Shown: piece after piece, positions 34,865-46,609 of the stretch
Position numbering within the stretch: position 1 is the first letter of the stretch
How the letters are laid out: each line of letters starts with the position of its first letter
Notes under the pieces: generated by a model
Databases searched by the model: none
Seen by the model: the letters and a program-made list of their open reading frames with translations, nothing else
Told to the model about the DNA's origin: nothing
Source of the DNA: Gnetum montanum
Taxonomy: Eukaryota > Streptophyta > Gnetopsida > Gnetales > Gnetaceae
Direction: 5' to 3'
DNA: 64,000 nt
NCBI GenBank assembly: GCA_015680685.1
Contig: MNCI01024142.1
Location: forward strand, 20,948 to 84,947
Program-made: the position numbers and the translations under genes

Positions 34865-34975
34865 ATGCATATATATACTATTTTTCCACTACGTTGACAA
34901 GGCCATATATACAGGGCCTCGTATACACATTTGCTCCATCTACAAGGCCTCGTATACGAAGCCTGTAGGGAAAAT
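34865..34975 (-). promoter_or_regulatory. Element C internal U3-like promoter block
   Basis: Minus strand: CTTCGTATACGAGGCCTTG, then GTGTATACGAGGCCCTG and ATGGCCTTGTCAACG. After ~25 bp comes a TATATATA box (34870-34877 on the plus strand). This is the counterpart of A 5411-5502. Confidence 0.62.
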
Positions 34976-36026
34976 CTTCAAATTTGAATCTCTTAAAAAA
35001 TAAAAAGAATTTTTCAATAAATTTGGGGTCCATTGATCCCAAAAAATCCAAGAATATGATGAAATCATTGAATAGGGTCTTTGAAAGCTCAAAAATTTAA
35101 AAATTTGATGGAGAATGTGTTTATTGAACAAAATATGTAAAAGAGCACATGGTTTGATGTAGAAGATGGATGTATGAAAAATTCTGATTGCAAGAATGCC
35201 TAAAGATAAGGTGCTTAATGAACCCAACTAAGAGAGATGCAAGTGGGTCCTCCTCATAGTAGGCATATGCCTTGTTTGCCCCTACATAACCTTAACCTAA
35301 GGAGTTTGTGAACCCCATAGGCGATTAATAATCAATAGAAGTTAAGGATTAAAACCCAAAATATTCTACCAAAGAATTCAAGTACATTAGACCAAGATAC
35401 TAAATCAAGAACATAAACACTAGTAGTGATGTGAGTTATGAATAGCATAGATGGATGATGAAGAAGGTGGAATGGAATCCTGAATTCAGGTTATAAGAAG
35501 TCCCTTGTGGAGTTTTGTTTTAAATGACTTGAGAAGATCCATTTGTATTCTAGACCAAAACCATCCTCTTTTAGTAACTTTGCATTGTCACTCCAAGATC
35601 AATCCATTCCCATAAGACACAAGAGTGCTCCCACAAAACAACCACCTTTCCATAAAGAGAAGAAAAAAGAAGTAGGAAGTGAGAGAGAGCCTTAGTTAGA
35701 GGGGACCTTCAAGCATAGGTAACATGTCTTTCTAGTCCCATAACTAGTGCTTGTAGCCCGTTTATTTGTCCAAGGGATGTGCTTTGAATTCCCATCATGT
35801 TTTTTTTTTTTTTTTNATAGAGTTTTTGAATGGGTGAATGTCATGGACTCACTACCTATTCCATGAAAAATAAATCATGTCTTAGCCGTCAATACAAAAA
35901 TTTAGAAATAGAAATCAAACATTAGCAAATGAAACATTAAGCAAAAACCAACATTAGTAACAACTACAACACCACTGTATCCTGTTGGCATAAAACACGT
36001 TTATTAACAAAAATTAGAATATCATA
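34976..36026 (-). other. Element C post-pol noncoding spacer
   Basis: No credible ORF. It contains a T-run with a single N at 35816 (an A-rich tract in the element's sense) and the block at 35740-35800 that matches A 4620-4680. Confidence 0.65.
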
Positions 36027-37520
36027 CTAAAATAAACTAGAATATATAAGAAAGTGTAAAATACTTAAGAAATATCTAAATGTACTAATGATTATGTAAA
36101 ACAAAAAATGGTGTAAAATAGAAAAACATTTGAAAATCAAAATGGTGTAAAATAAACAAGCTATAAACACAAAAATGTGTAAAACTAAAAATAGAAAAAT
36201 TGAGAAGCCACATGGAAGATTAATATGGATGGCCATCTCCCCCATGACTGTGTTGGAAGAAGGAGATTTGAAAAATTGAATGTACTTATCCATCCATTGA
36301 GGTATTTGTTGCACTAGCTTACCTTGGCTCGTGGAAAGGATTTACCTGTTGGATGTTGACCAGCTATTTTTTATTTAGGCTCTCAAGTTTGTATATGATC
36401 ATGGCCCTAGAAGGAAAGGTTTAATCAATTATATAAGGCCCTTCTCACAATGTTTGAAATTTGGTTTTCTGAGGTACGTGTCTAGGATTCCAATAGAGAA
36501 CCCTATCTCTTGGTTGAAATTTCACTTTTTGTATTCTAAGGTCATTGTTTGCTAAATGCCTTGTGCACTTCATTCAAGGATATGGCTACTAATTACTTTT
36601 TGTCTAGCACATTTAGGTTGATCAATCTTTCTTTTTGTGTGAGACTTATGTCAAGGTCTAGGTCACAGGCTTTTGAGAGTGTATGAAGCTCAAATTGAAT
36701 TGGAAGCATTAGAATTTTTCCATACAACAAGTCATAGGGAGAGTAGCAAATAGGGAGTTTTCATGTTAAGTAGTAGGACTAAAGAGCATCATTGAGTTTT
36801 ATCCTCTAGTCTCTCATAAATTTGCTAGTAGTTCTTTTTAGAATCTTTGTGATCTCTCTATTACTCATCTTTACTTGAACGTTGGCTCAGGGATGATAGG
36901 GTGTTGTTAATTTATGTTCAACCCCCAAGAATTACATGATTTTTCGACAAGTGGCACATGTAAAATGGGTTCCATTTTTAAAAATCAGTGCATGTGGCAC
37001 CTCAAATGTATTTACAACATTTTGTCATACAAATCGAGAAGCAGTAAATGATGTACAGTCAATGACAGCTATTGCTTCTACCCATTTGCTATGGTAGTCA
37101 ATATATATGCCTTCCCATTAGACATGGATGTGATGGGAGCCATGAAGCCAATGCCCTATATGTCAAAGGGCTCTAGTGGTTGAATCCACTATTGAGGACC
37201 TTTCATTCATGTGGTCATCCCACCATCTTATTGACAATGCTCATAGGATCGAAAAAAATTAGTGGATGTTCTTGAAGATTATGGACCAATAGTATCCTAC
37301 CATTAGGATTTTTATGGCCTTGCATCTCCTAGCATCATGACCTGCATAATGGTCTTCATGAGCATCTTGGAGAACTTGCAATTGATCTACATTAGGGACA
37401 CACCAACAAACCAGGTCATCAACACACACCTTGTAAAGGTATCCATTGATTTTCATGAAGTGCTTAGCCCAATGAAGAGACGTTTGTTTCTTCTTGTGGT
37501 CCAAATCTTGTGGCATCTTC
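36027..37520 (-). pseudogene. pol: Element C integrase
   Basis: Minus strand: the zinc-binding part (37516-37259) shows YLYKVCVDDLVCWCVPN, LQVLQDAHEDHYAGHDARR and GYYWSIIFKNIH. The core around 37150-36900 and the C-terminal part to ~36030 are frame-broken but colinear with A. The protein ends near SSNTVMGEMA, an Athila-like C-terminal tail shared with E (51755). Confidence 0.8.
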
Positions 37521-37689
37521 TGAGTGAGAAGACAAGTGAGAAATCCATCATTCCATTTTGGTTTTATGGGAATTTATTCATTTATTATAGTGAAAAAAAG
37601 GAGTTCATCAAGAAATAGATCAAATAATGAACTTTTCTCCCCTTTGTTATCCCATTGTAATTGAGACAAGTGATTAGTGACCACATTCT

Positions 37690-38970
37690 CAATCCCCTTT
37701 TGATCTACCATTGTAAGATCAAACTCCTATAAGATCATCAGCTACTGTATGACACAGGGGCTTACCATTGGCTTGTTCATGAGGAAGTGGATGGCACTAT
37801 GATCAATGTGCACAAAAAATTTATATCTAAGAACATGGTGCCAAAAATGTTCTAGAGCATACACCATTGTCATCAGTTCTTTTTCTATGTTGGTGTAATT
37901 TAGTTGTGCACCCAAAATGCCTTGACTTGAATAGTGGATGCAATATGAATGTTTCTTATTATCCAACTGCATAAGTATGATCCCAAAGATGTAGTTAGAT
38001 GCATCTATCATGATATGGAATGGTGTAGACTAGTCAGGTGCTCATAGAATTGGAGTCTCTACGAGCTTCTATTTGAGGCTCTGGAATGCATTTTCACATT
38101 CCTTGGTCTACATGAATGAAGCATCTTTCTTTGTTAGCTCAACCAACAATTTTGCAATCTTAGAGAAATTCTCTATGAATTGTTAGTAGTAACTAATGTG
38201 TCCAAGGAACGACTGAACATCTTTGATGGTTTTTAGTTGATAAGTAATTCCTTGGATGACCCTTATCTTTTTAGGATCTACCTCAATCCCTTACTATGAA
38301 ATTTGTTGCCCCAATACAATGCCCTCTTAGACTATGAGATGGCTCTTTTACTAATTGAGTTGTAGCTTTATTTCCACACATCTTTTTAGTACTTGCTCAA
38401 GGTGGTCTAAGGCATGCTCGAATGTAGCACTATAAGTGAAGAAGTCATCCATGAAGACTTTCACTTTGCTATCTATTTACTACTAAACAATACTTAAGAC
38501 CAAGCATTGGAAAGTGGCCAGAGCATTACATAGACCAAAAAGCATCTTGTGATATGCAAAGGTCCCTCAAGGAGTTGTGAATGTTGTTTTGGCCTGATCT
38601 TCTAGTGTAATCTAGACTTGGTTATAACCACTATAACCATCTAGAAAACTATAATAGCAATGTCTAGAAATGGTGTCTAACACCTAATCAATGAATGGCA
38701 ACAAAAAATGATCTTTGAATGTTGCCATGTTTAACAATATGAAGTCAATGCAAACCTGTCATTTTCCACCTCTCTTTGGCACTATGACTAGTAGAGTGAT
38801 CCACTTGCTATCCACAATGGGGTATATGAACCCTACCTAAAGGAGATACTTACTTTCCTCCTTGATAATTTGTTTCAATTTTTGGTTTAATTGTCATTGT
38901 GGTTTCTTCCTTGGCTTCATGGATGGATCAATGTAAATGCAATGCTAGTATATCCACAAATCAATTCCAG
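37690..38970 (-). pseudogene. pol: Element C RT and RNase H
   Basis: Minus strand. The RT catalytic FMDD is encoded at 38455-38444, with upstream blocks at 38900-38560 (KK*-GKWQVCIDF-like and PFG-LCN-like, broken). RNase H at 38011-37742: MIDASNYIFGIILMQ (Asp), NIEKELMTMVYALEHFW (Glu) and HIDHSAIHFLMNK (Asp), all three catalytic residues still present. Stops are frequent. Confidence 0.85.
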
Positions 38971-39179
38971 TGAGTTTTAGATATGACCAAGAAAAGGTTT
39001 TTGATCATTTATTTACCACTTTCAACAGTTTTGCTTTCTATTTAGGAGCAAGTTTGGCATTGAGTATGACCAACTTTCCATTTTTTAAGAATGCATATTC
39101 TAGGCTGACAAGTAAAGTTTTCAGCTCTAAGGGCTTCTATTTAAAATTCTTAAGGATCTCTAACTCTCCCCATTAGCAT

Positions 39180-39900
39180 TTTCATCATTAGAGAGCTAGT
39201 GATAAACTTCCTCTTTTTCATCCATGCCTATGACATAGGCATATGTTAGGTTCTTAGCAGATTCTATTAACATTGTGCTACTATTAGAATTAGCGGTCAA
39301 CCATTGGGTTCCCTCTTATTTTGTGGCTACTACATATAGACATCTTTGAATATCTACTGCTTGTGCACTTGCATGTAGAAATACATTCTTATTTCACTAC
39401 CCAGAGTTTTTGCACAAAATTGCACCCTATATTGCTATACGTGATGCATGGAACTCAGCTCTTCTCGATTTTTCTTTAATATCTTAAGGGAAAGATCTCT
39501 GATGCCCATTCTTACATCAATAGTGCTTAGCCATGCCATTCCCATAGTGATTAGGAAGTCCCCCTTTCAGTTTTCAACCTTAATTACCAAGAAATCGATA
39601 GGATATGACCACCCATAGACAATGGTTATAATGTCTTCAACCAATCCCAACAGAATAATGATGGACTAGTCTATCGATTCAAATCTAATATTTCTCTTCT
39701 TAAGAGGAAACAAGTTCCAAACAATATAAATCTCATGAGATATCAAATTTTCACTAGAAGTGGAGTCAAAAAGAGCCTTACATGGTTCATTCCCAACAAT
39801 CTGTAAATAGATAAGGGGACTTCCAGGATTAGCTAGTTTGTTGTAAGGTTTCCAACCTGAATCTAATTAATTATGACATGGGTGAGCATAATAGTATGGA
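39180..39900 (-). pseudogene. pol: Element C aspartic protease and linker
   Basis: Minus strand near 39815-39720 gives SPLIYLQIVGNEPCKALFDSTSSENLISHEIY, readable as two adjacent motifs: PLIYLQIVGNEPCKAL and FDSTSSENLISHE. The triad reads DST instead of DSG. The C-terminal segment with decayed MGRAW-like residues lies at ~39560-39500. Confidence 0.72.
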
Positions 39901-39949
39901 TTTTGAATAGCATTTTTTTTCAAGGGAACCCAATGGAATGATTTATAGA

Positions 39950-42294
39950 GGATGAAGCAGGAGTAGGGTGATTAGCCACCTAAGTCTATGGCTTAGTAGG
40001 AGTATTGGGTAGGAAGAAGGAACTTTTACAAGCATGAGGTCCTAAACCCCTTGGTTGATGAATCGGTTGTAGATTGATAGCCTTGGTAGCATTACATTAC
40101 TGTGGCTGGGTTGGAAGTTCACCCCACATAGATCAAGTAAGCAATAGTTGGGTTGAGGGTGGAGGAATAGGTGCAATGACCACAGGAGGATAAGGATGAA
40201 ATGTGGCATCTCTCATAGAATATGGAGAATGAGCTCTACAATGTTCAAGAGGGTAGTAGTGATACTAGAAGGAAGAAGTGTGAGTGGAAGAGTCACATGG
40301 AGACAGTGGTTGCTAAACATAATAACCATATGAATCTGGTTGCCTATAAGAGTATTACTACCTTGGTGGTGGAATCCCCCATGACCGTGGTTGGTGCCAC
40401 TGTTAGTATCACTCATACGGTTGCAGTAGTGCTTCACTTGGATAATATTGCTACTATTGATGGAACTACCTAGGGTCTCCTTGAGGATAAGGCAACCTTC
40501 TAGGTGCTTGCCTTCTTGCTGAACATCCCTTAAGATGTTCATATTGGCAAACGTCACAACCACCACCATCATCTAACTTAGTTTCCACAACTTTATCTAT
40601 TGCAGCAATATTGCCCTTACCCCTTTGGTAGGCACATTTAGCTTCTTTTTTCCTCCTATGCTTATGATCACTACTCTACTCTCTTGATTCTTCAGTGATT
40701 TTTAGAGTAGTTTGGAATTTTTCATCCAACAAATCCCACATTTTATCCACCTTAGTAGAAATTTCAAACATATATTTTTGGATCAACAACGTCTTTATGT
40801 TTACCACATCATCAAGAGTTGATTCTTCCTCACTATCACAAAATTGGACTTCCTTTTTTCTGATGGAGGGATTCTTAATGTATTCCTCTGCACTTTCTCA
40901 TTTTCTCAACTCTCCTTCTTCTTTTGCTACCTACTTAATTAGCCTTTGGATTTGATGGGCTTAAAGATCTGATAGTCTCTTATGAGAATAGACCCCAAGA
41001 GTTCTCCTTGTTTATGATCTAAGTCCATCAATGATATGGCAAAGTTGTTCCCGTTGAGAATAACCATGGCTAGGGTAACAATGTATGAGAGAAGAGTATT
41101 TACCCATGGTGGCATACAAGGGTTCATAGTTCCCTTTCTTCCATCCTTGGATTTTTGTTTTAAGATTAGACACTCTGAAGTACATCTAATACTTATTATT
41201 AAATAACTCTAGCATTGTACTCCACCTACGAATGGATTCCAGCTCCAAGAATCAGTACTAGATTTCTGCTTCCTTGATGAGTGTCATGGGAAATAGCTTT
41301 AATTTCTACCAATCATTTTCCATGTTTTGTAATACATAGGCATCGTGAAAAGCTTGATGATGTGTTTATGGATCAGAGTTATATCCCCCCTCAAATTTGG
41401 GGATATTTTTCATATCAAGTAGTCTGATTTGACTATCTTTGACATGCCTAGTTGGAATTTTACAACCTCCACAATATTTAGCATTCCTCAGGTTTCTAGA
41501 AAAGGCTTATCATCATCATTATTTTATTTTTGTCAATGATGTCCTCTATTACCCCTTTATTCATTATGGGCTCAATGATCATCATTCTTGTCTCACTGTT
41601 CACATCCATAACAGTTGTTCCTTTTGCGACATTTTTCAAAACCAGAAGAGGAAGAAGAAAAAGATGTATATGAAGATAATAAAGAGGGAGGAGAATTGCC
41701 ACAACCATGGTGTCTGCTAATTTTCCTTTGATTGTCATGGCCACGTTCATTAGTTTTCTTATCATCTTGACACTTGTGCAAGCCCCTGCCTTGACTACCA
41801 TCTTTACCTAAACTTAGTTTGTTGATAGTGAAATGTAGATTCATGGCCACACCCCCATCACCAATAACAAGGGGTGGAGAATTTTCATGTTGAGGGCCCC
41901 CAAAGGGAGAATCTTCATTGTCATCTTGGTTCAACAAGAACAAGGGATTGGTAAACTGTCTCCCCTTCACAACCTCATGGTGCCTCTCCTAGTGTCAATC
42001 TCCCTTGTGTTGTTTTTCAGTGGGATAGTAGTCCCAGTAGTCGTAATCATGCACAACTTACTCCTATTAAAGACCTTGGATGCCTAACTTCTTAAGAGTT
42101 TTAAGCAACATCATGGGCATAGATCAATCGAGAGGCATTATAATGTTGCCCTCCATATCATGCCATTATAGTTACTCATCCTGATGCAAAATGAAGGTGA
42201 AATCAGGCACATATTGGTCTAGATGAGTATACACCACTTTACATTCCTAAGGGACTAGTGATCTAGTATCATCATGCCTGTGAGAAGAAGACAT
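39950..42294 (-). pseudogene. gag: Element C gag
   Basis: ATG at 42294 (MSSSHRHDDT...). The N-terminal region includes NPLFLLNQDDNEDSPFGG and an Arg/Ser/His-rich stretch (41970-41600). The capsid-like part lies at ~41400-40930 (PKFEGGYNSDP, YSSLIHCYP-type motifs, stops). A C-terminal Cys/His element CDVCQYEHLKGC sits at 40558-40523 with spacing C-x2-C-x3-H-x3-C, the same as in E. A basic, Tyr/Pro/Gly-rich tail runs to ~40000. Gag would package element RNA. Confidence 0.75.
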
Positions 42295-42427
42295 GTGTAA
42301 TACAAATAAGATAATGAGTGTTCTTATGTGATTATATTTGTTATAAGAATGATTTCGATCATAGGCTTCATCCAAAAATGTTAATCATGTTCACTAATCC
42401 TAGATAGTGCAGATTTTAAACAAAAAG
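42295..42427 (-). other. Element C leader
   Basis: AT-rich untranslated leader between primer-binding site and gag ATG, colinear with B 10270-10404 and E 57558-57686. Confidence 0.7.
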
Positions 42428-42448
42428 AGTCCCCAGCAACTATACCAA
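42428..42448 (-). promoter_or_regulatory. Element C primer-binding site
   Basis: Minus strand TTGGTATAGTTGCTGGGGAC next to the LTR end CTCATCA. It is a decayed TGGCGCCGTTGCCGGGGA-type site. Confidence 0.78.
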
Positions 42449-43409
42449 TGATGAGTAGTGAAGGATACCCCTACACCCAACCATACATATCACAAAGCAT
42501 TTATGCATGATCAAATCAAATTCTATGGACTCTGTCTTCCTATACACTAGTCTTTTAGGAAGTGAACCTTATTGTAACAATCATTCATTATCTTCCCAAT
42601 TACACTTGTAATGTACAGAATTATGGTTAAGTGTAATTGAGGCATATGATTTTTACTATTTTATGTTTTATGTTCCTTGGTGCTTAAAGTAGAGAGATGA
42701 AGTAATTTAATAACTAATTTAATTTAACTACTTAACTAATCTTTAACTAGTCCTAACATAAGCATCTGATCCCACTTTCCTTACACATCCTGAACCCACA
42801 TACCCACTGCTAGGATTACCAAGTGCTATGCTATTGGATGCACCAAGCAATAACGTTGCTAGGGCTACCTAGTGAATACGTGTTTACGCTTGAAGTGGTC
42901 GTACTTATGTGTTTAATTTATTTAGCTTAATTAATTAATTAATCACTTAAATTCTAATTTAGCTTAATTAATTGCATAATTAATGAAAAGAATAAATGCA
43001 TAAATAAATCATTAATCTATTCTAAATGCTACAAAGCTTGATCAAAAGGCTCATCTTTATTATCATTCACACTGGTGTGGTTTAAGTACAACAATGCTTG
43101 AATAAAGATTTGTACACTTTCTAACTCCTGCTACAGGCACTCAAAGAACTATTCTAAATCTCAAATGTAAAAATTGCAAGAGCTCTACTACTACTATGAC
43201 TTGACTCCCTCATAAACATGGTTGTGAGCTCATATTTATAGTTTTTATTATTGGGCTGCATTGACAAGGCCACATAAATGTAGCAAACGTTAGGTCAACG
43301 TAGCCTTGTTAACAGGGCAACACCATGTAGATGGGGCTACATTGATGGGGGCTTGTTGATGAGGCCACGTCAATAAGGGTCCATCGATGCGACACTTTGA
43401 CTCTCATCA
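42449..43409 (-). repeat. Element C 5' LTR
   Basis: 961 bp, plus-strand ends TGATGAGTAGTG and GACTCTCATCA. The TATA box is the reverse of TATTTATA at 43233-43240. The U3 array to its right has words such as GTCAACGTAGCC, CAACGAGG and CATCGATGCGACAC. It shows the same R/U5 arrangement as the other family LTRs. Confidence 0.85.
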
Positions 43410-43449
43410 CTTATCATACTATAAGTTGATAGGGAGTTCTATATGAAAA

Positions 43450-45510
43450 CCATGATGATTCATGAGTTTATTTAGTCATAAGATGTGGAGTACATTCATG
43501 AATGGTAATAAATTCTACTTCATAAGTTGAAATATTGATGGATGTTCATTTTTTAATTTTTAATATATCATTGATCCTAATGTTTCTTCTTTTGCATTGT
43601 TTCCATAGAATATCATTAATACTTATGTAGATTTTCTATCATTATGATCTTCTTCCTAGTCAACGTTTAAATAAGCATGAAATTGTTCATCTCCTTTGGT
43701 ATAACTAATTTCATGATCTATTATGCCTTTTACATATCTTAGTACATGGATGCAAGTATTGAGATCAAAATGTCTAGGTTCTTACATAAATCTTGATCTT
43801 GATAGAAGAGAGGTAGCAAAATCTAAGTCTAGTTTGGTATGACAAAGAAATCTAAGTGCTCTAATCATGTTTCTATATAACCTGGCATCAACTATGGTTG
43901 TGTTGTCTTTGTTCTTTAAATTTATGTTTTGAAGAAGAGGAGTATTGATGCTTTTTTCTTTGTTAATTTTGTACTTTTTTAAAAATGGTTGTTGCATATT
44001 ATGTTTAACGACTTTTGATTCTCTCCTTATCTTAGTCAACTTGTATTCCAAGAAAATACTAAGTTCTTTTAGATCTTTCATTTCAAATTCCTTCTTCATA
44101 TTTTTCTTAAAGTTCTCTATTATTTTATCATTTGTAACTATTGCATATTATGTTTGATGAATTTTGATTTACTCATTGTCTTGATCAACTTGTATTCCAA
44201 GAAAATATTTGAGCTTCCCATAAGTCTTTCATTTCAAATTCATTCTTCATGTTTGCCTTAAAGTCCTCTATTAGTTCATCATTTGTAAATGTGAATATGA
44301 GATCATCTACATAGAGAGAGACTATAATAAAGTCCTTGTTATTGTGTTTATAGTATGATGTTATTTCAAACATGCAAGATGAGAATCCTTCTTTAAAAGA
44401 TAGTCATTGATTTTATGGAACAAAGCTCTTGGAGCCTATTTTAAGTAATACAAGGCTTTCTTTAATTTCCAAACTTTGTTTTCCTTACCTTTGATGTTGT
44501 ATCCTTCTAGTTAATAAACATACACTTCTTTATTGATACTACCATTAAGAAAAGATAAGTTTACATCCATCTAATGTAATTTGAATTTATGATAAGCAGC
44601 AATTGAGAGAACAGGTTTAATGGTTTCAAATCTAGCTATTGGAGCAAAAATCTCTTCATAGTCTATGTGCTTCTTTTGTTTGAATCCTCTTGCAACTAGT
44701 CTTGATTTATATCGATGACTTCTCCTTTTTCATTGAATTGGATTTGGTACAACCATTTATAATCAATTATCTTTTTTTAATTTTGATCTATTCATTAATT
44801 ATCATGGTTTTTTTCATGATGGATTCATATTCTCTATCCATAGTTTCTTTTCATGATTTTGTTCTTAAGGCTTCATCTATACCTTTGGTTTTAAAAAGAA
44901 AGTTAAGTATGTTATATTGTTGATTGCATTAGATCTAATTTCTTTTATCTTAAAGTTATTTTTCAACATTTGTTCTTGAGGATGATTTCTTTGTTATCAT
45001 AGTTTACAATTATTTTGTACTTCTATCCTTTCATTTGAATCTAAAAATCTTTAATGCCAACTTTATTTTTTATGAAAATTACATTTCTAGATTAATACTA
45101 TTTTTTCTCTATGGGATCATAGCAAGTGTATTCACTTATCTTAGTATCATATTCTAGAGAAATGCATTTCTTTCCTCTATTGTCCAATTTATCTATGAAT
45201 TGCTTTGGGATTTTGACATAGAAATGATAACTAAATGTTCTTATGTGTTTTATATTTGGAAGCTTTTGTAGAAAAGTTTATAAGTGGACTTTTCTTTGTT
45301 GGTGCTACAAATTATTCTATTGGTAATGTAAGTTTCTACATTCATAGTCATACTCCAAATATTGTCAAACATTTGAGCATTTTTAAGAATACATCTCACC
45401 ATGTCTTGCAAGGTTATCTATTTTTTTTTCAATAATATCATTTGATTGTGGACTATATTTACATGTGGTTTGATGAAAAATGCCTTAATGTGTAAGTGAT
45501 GTGGACTCCA
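43450..45510 (-). pseudogene. pol: Ty1/copia remnant: integrase, RT and RNase H
   Basis: Minus strand. The integrase end is seen at 45500-45240 (TTCKYSPQSNDIIEKK, the conserved TPQxNGVxER block, followed by an ARxMLxNA-like stretch). RT follows at ~44850-43790: KALYYLK*APRALFHKI, the catalytic YVDD at 44313-44302, NEFEMKDL and a FLEYKLTK segment. The RNase H tail is at 43750-43560 (KSTxVLMIFYG-like). The order integrase-RT is diagnostic of Ty1/copia. No LTR was found, and the ends are truncated between element C and element E. Many stops. Confidence 0.85.
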
Positions 45511-45647
45511 CAATCAAGTGCTACCAATTGAAATATTAAACAACTCAAGTAGTGGAGNTGGAACCAATTGAAATACCAACACAGAATAGGCTAAGGCCCC
45601 CTCTTATCATAGTATTAAAATAAGTTTGTGTGGTTGCCAAGCTGTAG
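45511..45647. other. Short spacer with a single N
   Basis: Flank between the copia remnant and element E. An N at 45557 joins two pieces that share the word ACCAATTGAAATA. Nothing else seen. Confidence 0.5.
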
Positions 45648-46596
45648 TGATGAGCGGTGAAGGTACCCCTACGCTCAACAATATGAATTAGGAAGCATTC
45701 ACACACAATCTAATCAAATTTTGTGGACTCTATAGTTTCTGGTGCACTAGTTCTCTAGGAAGTGAACCTCAACCTAATGGTTGTTCCTTGTCTTCCGAAT
45801 TACACTTGTGATGTACAAAGGTATGGTTAAGTGTAATCAAGGTATATGTTTTTTATTATTTTATGTTTTATATTCTTTGACAATTAGATAGAGAGATGAA
45901 GTATTTTAATAATTTAACTACTTTACTAGTCTCTAAAAAGTCCTAAAATAAGCATCTGGTCCCACCTATCATACACATCCTAAACCCACATATCCACTGT
46001 TGGGTTACCAAGCGTTACGCTACTAGGAGCACCAAGTAATAACGTTGCTGATATTACCAAGGGAATACATGTTTATGCTCAAAGTAGTCATACTTATGTA
46101 CTTAATCTATTTAGCTTAATTAATTAACTAATCACTCGAAGTCTAATTTAGCTTAATTAATAACATAATTAATGAAAACAATAAATGCATAAATAAATCA
46201 TTAATATATTCTAAGTGTTGCGACGTTTAATGAAAAGGTTTATCTTTATTGCCACACAAACTAGTGTGGTTCATGTACAACAATGTTTGAATAAAGATCC
46301 ATACACTTTTTTACTCTTGTTGCAGGCACTTAGAAAAATATTCTAACTTTCAAATGGACAAACTACAAGATTTGTGCTACTATTATGAATTTATGCCAAT
46401 AAACATGGCTCTAAGCTTGTATTTATAATTTTTATTATAGGACTGCATTAATGGGGCCTTGTAGATATAGGGAATGCTACATTGATGTGACCCCATCGAC
46501 AAGGCAACACCACGTAAACAGGGCCTTATCAACAAGGACCTATTGATGAGGTTACGTCAACGGTGACTCGTCGATGCGACACTTTGACACTCATCA
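45648..46596 (-). repeat. Element E 3' LTR
   Basis: 949 bp, plus-strand ends TGATGAGCGGTG and GACACTCATCA. TATTTATA (minus-strand TATA box) is at 46420-46427, followed by CAACGGTGACTCGTCGATGC-type U3 words. Confidence 0.87.
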
Positions 46597-46609
46597 TGCC
46601 CCCACAACT
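46597..46609 (-). promoter_or_regulatory. Element E polypurine tract
   Basis: Plus strand TGCCCCCACAACT, i.e. AGTTGTGGGGGCA in element sense, abutting the 3' LTR. Confidence 0.85.

Larger units (their letters stand above)
10425..43409 (-). mobile_element. Element C: Athila-like element interrupted by element D
   Basis: Full Athila-like architecture on the minus strand: 5' LTR 42449-43409, PBS, gag, protease, RT-RNase H, integrase, spacer, internal promoter block, intron, ORF3, polypurine tract and 3' LTR 10425-11554. Without the 19.8-kb insertion D the element is about 13.2 kb, matching element E (13.0 kb). It is heavily decayed by C-to-T type stops and frameshifts. The 3' LTR is shared with element B, so no target duplication can be tested on that side. 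Confidence 0.85.
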
